A DNA stretch of 9,104 nucleotides, taken from contig CAMPIQ010000145.1 of the NCBI GenBank assembly GCA_946886475.1, positions 1-9,104 of the forward strand. The letters are read 5' to 3'. Below, piece by piece: positions 5,588 through 9,104 of the stretch; position 1 is the first letter of the stretch, and the number at the start of each line of letters is the position of its first letter. The notes under the pieces were generated by a model. It was not told the origin of the DNA and searched no databases. It worked only from the letters and a program-made list of their open reading frames with translations. Origin of the DNA: an uncultured Chitinophagales bacterium. Its GTDB lineage: Bacteria; Bacteroidota; Bacteroidia; Chitinophagales; Chitinophagaceae. The translations under genes and the position numbers were made by a program.

Positions 5588-7081
5588 ATGAGCCTAAGCC
5601 AGAGTCTACAACAGAAGTTACTACAAAAATTATCACCACAACAGATTCAGTTAATGAAGCTGCTGCAGGTGCCTACCGCTATATTGGATGACAGGATCAA
5701 GGAGGAGTTGGAAGAAAATCCTGCACTTGAACTTTCGGATGATGCCCACGACGACAGCATGGAAGCCAAGGATGAATTTGCAGAGGCTGAGCCTGAAAAA
5801 GAATACGAAGAAAGTGAATTAAGCAGCGAAGACCAGTATGAGAATATTGATATTTCTGATTATGTGCAGGAAGGCGATGATGATATAGCTGATTACAAGC
5901 TACGGGATGATAATTACGGCGACCAGGAAGAAAAGACCACCATGCCCTATAAAGTGGAAACCAGTTTTTACGAAGTACTGGAGGCGCAGCTTGGCATGCT
6001 CAAACTGGACGACCGTGAATTCAGGATTGCTGAACAGATCATTGGAAGTATAGATGAAGATGGTTATTTACGCAGGGAAACCGCTGCCATTGTTGACGAC
6101 CTTGCATTCCGTCAGAATATTGAATCTTCCGACCAGGAGGTGGAAGGCATTATTCAGCGCATACAACAGTTTGATCCTCCCGGGGTAGCTGCAAGAACCC
6201 TCCAGGAATGCCTGCTTCTTCAATTATACCGGATGAAGGAAGATGGAAAGGAAGTAGATATAGCCATACAGGCATTGACAAAATACTTTGATGAATTTAC
6301 CAAAAAGCATTACGAGAAAATACAGCGCGGACTCAATCTGAATGAAGATGATCTGAAGGAAGTGATGCACCAGATCACCAAGCTCAATCCAAAACCAGGC
6401 GGAAATGTTGGTGAAGTGAATAAGGCAGAAAGTTATGTTGTTCCCGATTTTTTCATTTTTAATAATGCAGGCAAGCTGGAGCTGACGCTGAATTCTAAAA
6501 ATGCTCCAGAACTCAGGATCAGTGAGGGCTACCGCGATATGTTAAAAGAGTATGACCGCGGAGCAAAAAAAGACCGCAGGCAGAAAGAAGCGGTACTGTT
6601 TATCAAACAGAAAATAGATGCGGCCAAATGGTTCATTGATGCCATTAAGCAGAGGCAGCATACCCTGCTGAGCACCATGACCGCCATCATGAATCACCAG
6701 TATGATTTCTTTATCACCGGAGATGAGACCTCGCTCAAACCAATGATCCTGAAAGACATTGCTGAAAAAACAGGGTTGGATATTTCTACCGTAAGCCGGG
6801 TGGCCAACAGTAAATTTGTACAAACGGAATTTGGAACATACCGTCTTAAATTCTTCTTCAGTGAATCGCTAACCACAGATACCGGAGAAGAAGTTTCAAC
6901 CAGGGAAGTGAAAAAGATCCTCAGCGATCTGATTGAAGGAGAAAGCAAGAAAAAACCCCTGAGCGATGAGCGGCTGACTGAACTACTCCAGGAAAGAAGT
7001 TATAATATAGCACGCCGCACCGTAGCCAAGTACAGGGAACAGCTGAACATTCCTGTGGCAAGGCTGAGGAAGGAATTGTAA
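5588..7081 (+). CDS. rpoN: RNA polymerase sigma-54 factor RpoN
   Basis: The product is 497 residues, normal for sigma-54. Region I (activator-interacting) covers about 1-50 with the glutamine/leucine-rich LSPQQIQLMKLLQ and ELEENPALE. A very acidic linker follows at about 51-118 (region II). The core-binding domain spans about 125-320 and includes LEAQLGMLKLDDREF, IGSIDEDGYL, FDPPGVAARTLQECL and LNPKPGG. The DNA-binding domain has a helix-turn-helix at about 386-413 (LKDIAEKTGLDISTVSRVAN) and the RpoN box ARRTVAKYRE at 475-484, the element that reads the -24 promoter region. RpoN directs polymerase to -24/-12 promoters and needs AAA+ enhancer-binding proteins to open DNA. No such activator is encoded here, and I saw no convincing TGGCAC-N5-TTGC site in the window. 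The ATG at 5588 begins the canonical region I, so the start is secure. Confidence 0.97.
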   Translation: MSLSQSLQQKLLQKLSPQQIQLMKLLQVPTAILDDRIKEELEENPALELSDDAHDDSMEAKDEFAEAEPEKEYEESELSSEDQYENIDISDYVQEGDDDIADYKLRDDNYGDQEEKTTMPYKVETSFYEVLEAQLGMLKLDDREFRIAEQIIGSIDEDGYLRRETAAIVDDLAFRQNIESSDQEVEGIIQRIQQFDPPGVAARTLQECLLLQLYRMKEDGKEVDIAIQALTKYFDEFTKKHYEKIQRGLNLNEDDLKEVMHQITKLNPKPGGNVGEVNKAESYVVPDFFIFNNAGKLELTLNSKNAPELRISEGYRDMLKEYDRGAKKDRRQKEAVLFIKQKIDAAKWFIDAIKQRQHTLLSTMTAIMNHQYDFFITGDETSLKPMILKDIAEKTGLDISTVSRVANSKFVQTEFGTYRLKFFFSESLTTDTGEEVSTREVKKILSDLIEGESKKKPLSDERLTELLQERSYNIARRTVAKYREQLNIPVARLRKEL

Positions 7082-7185
7082 TCGTGAATGGTGAGTCGGG
7101 AATCATGAATGAAAGATTCAAACATATTTTGATGTTAGGTATTACTGACAATTTAATTTACGGTTGACGATTCACCATTCACGAT
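7081..7185. repeat. Long inverted-repeat element after rpoN, with nested hairpins
   Basis: An 18-base arm at 7081-7098 (ATCGTGAATGGTGAGTCG) pairs with 7168-7185 (CGATTCACCATTCACGAT) with a single difference, which would be a G-U pair in plus-strand RNA. The left arm starts on the last base of the rpoN stop codon. Inside are two small hairpins: GAATC/GATTC (7100-7104 with 7115-7119) and AACAT/ATGTT (7121-7125 with 7132-7136). The left arm is also echoed as a direct repeat, ATCATGAATG at 7102-7111 (9 of 10 identical). The right arm ends just before the promoter of the next gene. It looks like an interspersed intergenic repeat; a role in 3'-end formation is possible. There is no T-run. Confidence 0.65.
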
Positions 7186-7188
7186 CAT

Positions 7189-7196
7189 TAACTTTG
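7189..7196 (+). promoter_or_regulatory. -7 promoter box for the PAP2-like gene
   Basis: TAACTTTG is a perfect TAnnTTTG match. GTTG at 7163-7166 lies 22 bases upstream and may act as the -33 element; it abuts the right arm of the inverted repeat. The box ends only 4 bases before the ATG at 7201, so transcription should start at about that codon. Confidence 0.5.
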
Positions 7197-7200
7197 CCCA

Positions 7201-7863
7201 ATGGAACTAACTGCAGGTAGGATGGAAAGGGCAAATGAACAACACGGGGCGCCGGTAAAGATCGCGGCAAAATTCTTTTCCTATCTCTTTCATCCCATTT
7301 TTATTCCTGTTTTCATTGGATGGTTTGTAATTTTTGAATTGCGACTATTTCATGCATCCACTTCATGGGACCGCACCAAGCTGCTGATCATGTTTGTGAT
7401 GTACTATACATTTTTTCCCCTGGTAGTGACGCTGTTATTAAAAGCCCTGAATTTTATTGAATCCATTCATTTAAAAAATCAAAAAGACCGCATCATACCC
7501 TATGTGATCTGTGAAATATTTTATTTCTGGGGCTGGTATGTATTCAAAAACATGGGCAATACGCCACGGGAAGTAATTATGCTGAGCCTGGGTATTTTTC
7601 TTGCTTCAAGTCTTGGTTTGATACTGAATGCTTATATGAAGATCAGCATGCATGCGATTGCTGTAGGCGTGTTGTCTGCATTTGTTGTAATGGCGGGTAT
7701 GATGACAGGCATGTCGTTCGGGGTTTATATTTCCATTGCTTTTCTCATTGCCGGGATTACACTTACTGCAAGATTCATAGATTCTGACCATACCGGAAGG
7801 GAGATCTATTACGGATTTTTCTGTGGTGCCCTCATGCTCATCACAGCTTATTTCTTTTCCTGA
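7201..7863 (+). CDS. PAP2-like integral membrane protein
   Basis: The product is 220 residues and very hydrophobic, with about six membrane helices (roughly 28-48, 60-82, 99-115, 124-145, 150-176, 192-218). Its C-terminal half carries PAP2-superfamily signs. KISMH with H151 stands where PSGH normally sits. R181-x5-H187-x3-E191 reproduces the spacing of SRx5Hx3D, with glutamate in place of aspartate. KNQKDRIIP (92-100) is a loose version of the first motif, Kx6RP. PAP2 enzymes remove phosphate from lipid phosphates such as undecaprenyl diphosphate at the membrane; with degenerate motifs, activity is uncertain. The start is also uncertain: ATG 7201 is only 4 bases after a perfect -7 box, so ATG 7222, preceded by the purine-rich AGGTAGG, may be the true start if the mRNA is not leaderless. 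Confidence 0.7.
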   Translation: MELTAGRMERANEQHGAPVKIAAKFFSYLFHPIFIPVFIGWFVIFELRLFHASTSWDRTKLLIMFVMYYTFFPLVVTLLLKALNFIESIHLKNQKDRIIPYVICEIFYFWGWYVFKNMGNTPREVIMLSLGIFLASSLGLILNAYMKISMHAIAVGVLSAFVVMAGMMTGMSFGVYISIAFLIAGITLTARFIDSDHTGREIYYGFFCGALMLITAYFFS

Positions 7864-7922
7864 TCCATGCAGATAATAAAGTGCTGTAGAAGTTGGCCTT
7901 AAAGCTAATGACCTTAAACTAT

Positions 7923-7930
7923 TACATTTG
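7923..7930 (+). promoter_or_regulatory. -7 promoter box for the holin-like gene
   Basis: TACATTTG is a perfect TAnnTTTG match, 10 bases before the ATG at 7941 and 16 before the ATG at 7947. No clear TTTG is seen at the standard -33 spacing. A short direct repeat, CCTTAAA at 7897-7903 and again at 7912-7918 (15-base period), lies just upstream and could bind a regulator, or be chance. Confidence 0.45.
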
Positions 7931-7940
7931 TTTCAAATGA

Positions 7941-8288
7941 ATGGTTATGGGATTCATCATTAAAGTAATTGTAACCGGACTGGCTGTTTTTGTAGCCGAT
8001 TATTTCCTGGATGGAGTCAACATCAACAACGACTGGACAACGGTGATCATTGTTGCGCTGGTGCTTGCCTTACTGAATACATTCATTAAACCCATTCTGG
8101 TTATTCTTACCATACCTGTTACCATAGTCACGCTTGGTTTATTCCTGCTCATCATCAATGCGCTCATGGTGATCTGGGCCGATAAACTGATTGAAGGCTT
8201 TACAGTTGACGGCTGGTGGGCTGCTTTATTATTCAGTTTAATTGTTTCTATTGTGAGTGCTATCTTAAATAGTTTTGCGAAGGATTGA
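7941..8288 (+). CDS. Phage_holin_4_2 / YvlD-type small membrane protein
   Basis: The product is 115 residues (113 from the second ATG at 7947, which gives MGFIIKVIVTGLAV, a start typical of the family). Three to four membrane helices are visible at about 5-22, 32-50, 55-82 and 92-110. The family signature is the central NTFIKPILVILTIPVTIVTLGLF, a variant of N-x-F-x-(R/K)-P-I-L ... P-x-T-x-x-T-L-G-L-F, followed by IINALMV. This matches the family named after mycobacteriophage holins, but most members, such as Bacillus YvlD, are chromosomal envelope proteins of unknown role. No phage genes are nearby, so the holin name should not be taken as function. It follows the PAP2-like gene by 77 bases and has its own -7 box. 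Confidence 0.85.
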   Translation: MVMGFIIKVIVTGLAVFVADYFLDGVNINNDWTTVIIVALVLALLNTFIKPILVILTIPVTIVTLGLFLLIINALMVIWADKLIEGFTVDGWWAALLFSLIVSIVSAILNSFAKD

Positions 8289-8352
8289 ATTCAACATTCA
8301 AAATTCAACATCGTGCCTGTCATGGCACCCGTCAGGATTTTAAATTTTAAAT
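8289..8352. repeat. AT-rich inverted and direct repeat element after the holin-like gene
   Basis: Starting on the first base after the stop codon, ATTCAACAT occurs at 8289-8297 and again at 8303-8311 (14-base period). The arm 8296-8311 is complementary to 8337-8352 at 13 of 16 positions; the three exceptions become G-U pairs in a minus-strand transcript. Between the arms is a small hairpin, GTGCC (8313-8317) with GGCAC (8324-8328). The layout resembles the element after rpoN, though the sequence differs. It is probably an intergenic repeat that could act as a 3' structure. The remaining 8353-8451 holds only the upstream region of the E1 gene, where TATTTTG at 8409-8415 is an imperfect -7 candidate. 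Confidence 0.5.
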
Positions 8353-8451
8353 GGTGCTTTTTTACTTTATCGTACCAACACCAATTTTTCAATAACTCAA
8401 AGAAGGTCTATTTTGCAAGCAATTGATTCTAGCCTGATCAATTCTTTAATC

Positions 8452-9104
8452 ATGGACTTCAATAGTAATATAGCTGACAATAATTTGCTGGTTGAAATTT
8501 ATAAAAACCTTTTATGGCCGCGTCTTATCGAAGAAAAGATGCTCGTTCTGCTCAGGCAGGGCCGTATCTCCAAATGGTTCAGTGGCATTGGACAGGAAGC
8601 GATTTCCGTGGGGGCCACCATGGCCCTGCAACAGGATGAATGGATCATGCCACTTCACCGTAACCTTGGAGTTTTTACTTCACGCAACATGCCCCTGCAC
8701 AAACTTTTCAAGCAATGGCAGGGCGCACAGGATGGATACAGCAAAGGCAGGGAAAGAAGTTTTCATTTCGGATCTAAAGAACATCATATCTGTGGTATGA
8801 TCTCTCATCTGGGGCCCCAGCTGGCCATTGCCGATGGGGTGGCACTTGCCTATAAACTCAGAAAAGAAAACAAGGTATCGCTTGCATTTACAGGTGATGG
8901 AGGAACCAGCGAAGGTGATTTTCATGAAGCATTGAATGTGGCTGCGGTCTGGGATCTTCCCGTAATATTTATTATTGAGAATAATGGATATGGATTAAGT
9001 ACTCCGGTAAATGAACAGTTTCGATGTGCACAACTGGCCGACCGTGCTAAAGGTTATGGAATGGAAAGCGTAGTAATTGATGGAAATAATGTGCTCACAG
9101 TTTA
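8452..9104 (+). CDS. 2-oxoacid dehydrogenase E1 component, N-terminal part (truncated by window end)
   Basis: An ATG at 8452 opens a frame that runs without a stop to the window edge, giving 217 residues. This is the alpha-type, thiamine-diphosphate-binding half of E1: an N-terminal helix LLVEIYKNLLWPRLIEEKM, then GIGQEAISVG, MPLHRNLG, SHLGPQLAIADG (118-129), and the ThDP motif GDGGTSEGDFHEA (148-160) ending in ENNGYGLSTP (176-185), i.e. GDG-x27-NN. E1 decarboxylates a 2-oxo acid and transfers the acyl group to lipoyl-E2, either in the branched-chain (2-oxoisovalerate) or a related complex; substrate cannot be fixed here. The wording of these motifs matches the Bacteroidota form in which E1 alpha and beta are fused into one chain of about 660 residues, so the beta half is expected past the edge (inference). 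Its codon frame differs from two shorter overlapping open frames, which are spurious. Confidence 0.93.
   Translation, partial: MDFNSNIADNNLLVEIYKNLLWPRLIEEKMLVLLRQGRISKWFSGIGQEAISVGATMALQQDEWIMPLHRNLGVFTSRNMPLHKLFKQWQGAQDGYSKGRERSFHFGSKEHHICGMISHLGPQLAIADGVALAYKLRKENKVSLAFTGDGGTSEGDFHEALNVAAVWDLPVIFIIENNGYGLSTPVNEQFRCAQLADRAKGYGMESVVIDGNNVLTV

Noticed and set aside
5196..5639. 147-codon minus-strand open frame before rpoN
   Set aside because: It starts with GTG inside the rpoN antisense, has no signal, domain or known family, and its only ATG lies near the end. Kept as a question, not as a gene.
7941..8288. Prophage remnant suggested by the holin family name
   Set aside because: No lysis, capsid, integrase or att-like sequence is nearby, and this family is mostly chromosomal in bacteria.
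8323..8336. TGGCAC resembling the -24 element of a sigma-54 promoter
   Set aside because: The -12 position reads AGGA instead of TTGC, so the site does not fit. No other -24/-12 pair with correct spacing was found.
8492..8800. 102-codon plus-strand open frame near the right end
   Set aside because: It lies in another frame of the E1 gene, which has clear ThDP-enzyme motifs throughout the same bases.
8680..8925. 81-codon minus-strand open frame
   Set aside because: Antisense shadow of the E1 gene with no protein-like features.

Overview
The window looks like chromosomal DNA from a member of the Bacteroidota, most likely Chitinophagaceae or a close relative (inference). The evidence is the promoter style: -7 boxes of the type TAnnTTTG lie very close to start codons, Shine-Dalgarno sequences are mostly absent, and the base composition is moderately AT-rich. 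Gene content agrees: a full-length RpoN (sigma-54), a GHL10-family secreted hydrolase, and a ketoacid dehydrogenase E1 start whose sequence fits the fused alpha/beta form common in this phylum. I see no rRNA, tRNA, CRISPR array, transposase, phage structural gene or toxin/defence system.

Left part (1-2200). A gene leaves the window on the minus strand (only its first 12 codons are visible). It is divergent from a small secreted NTF2-like/DUF4440-type protein (152-574). That gene converges with, and overlaps by 13 bp, a minus-strand run of three envelope genes. In reading order these are a membrane-anchored GH25 lysozyme-like hydrolase (about 2102-1329), a 76-residue two-helix membrane protein (1224-994) and a four-helix VanZ-like membrane protein (984-562). 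A 14-bp perfect palindrome follows the GH25 stop codon.

Middle (2200-5600). An orphan radical SAM protein with a C-terminal SPASM/Twitch-like cysteine set is followed by a MarR-family regulator. Thirty bases further on comes a secreted GHL10 glycosyl hydrolase-like protein, possibly co-transcribed with the regulator. A 408-bp gap with no convincing gene precedes rpoN.

Right part (5588-9104). rpoN is followed by a PAP2-like membrane protein, a small Phage_holin_4_2/YvlD-type membrane protein, and the first 217 codons of a thiamine-diphosphate-dependent 2-oxoacid dehydrogenase E1 gene that runs off the right edge. The spaces after rpoN and after the holin-like gene each hold an inverted-repeat element beginning at or just after the stop codon. 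These look like intergenic repeats of the kind scattered in Bacteroidota genomes.

Overall this is an ordinary housekeeping and envelope region. Several genes act at or in the cell envelope (GH25, GHL10, PAP2-like, VanZ-like, holin-like), but nothing shows that they form one pathway. I found no convincing new multi-gene system. The items most worth checking are the two stop-codon-adjacent inverted-repeat elements, the promoter boxes that almost touch start codons, the uncharacterised radical SAM protein, and the unexplained gap upstream of rpoN.
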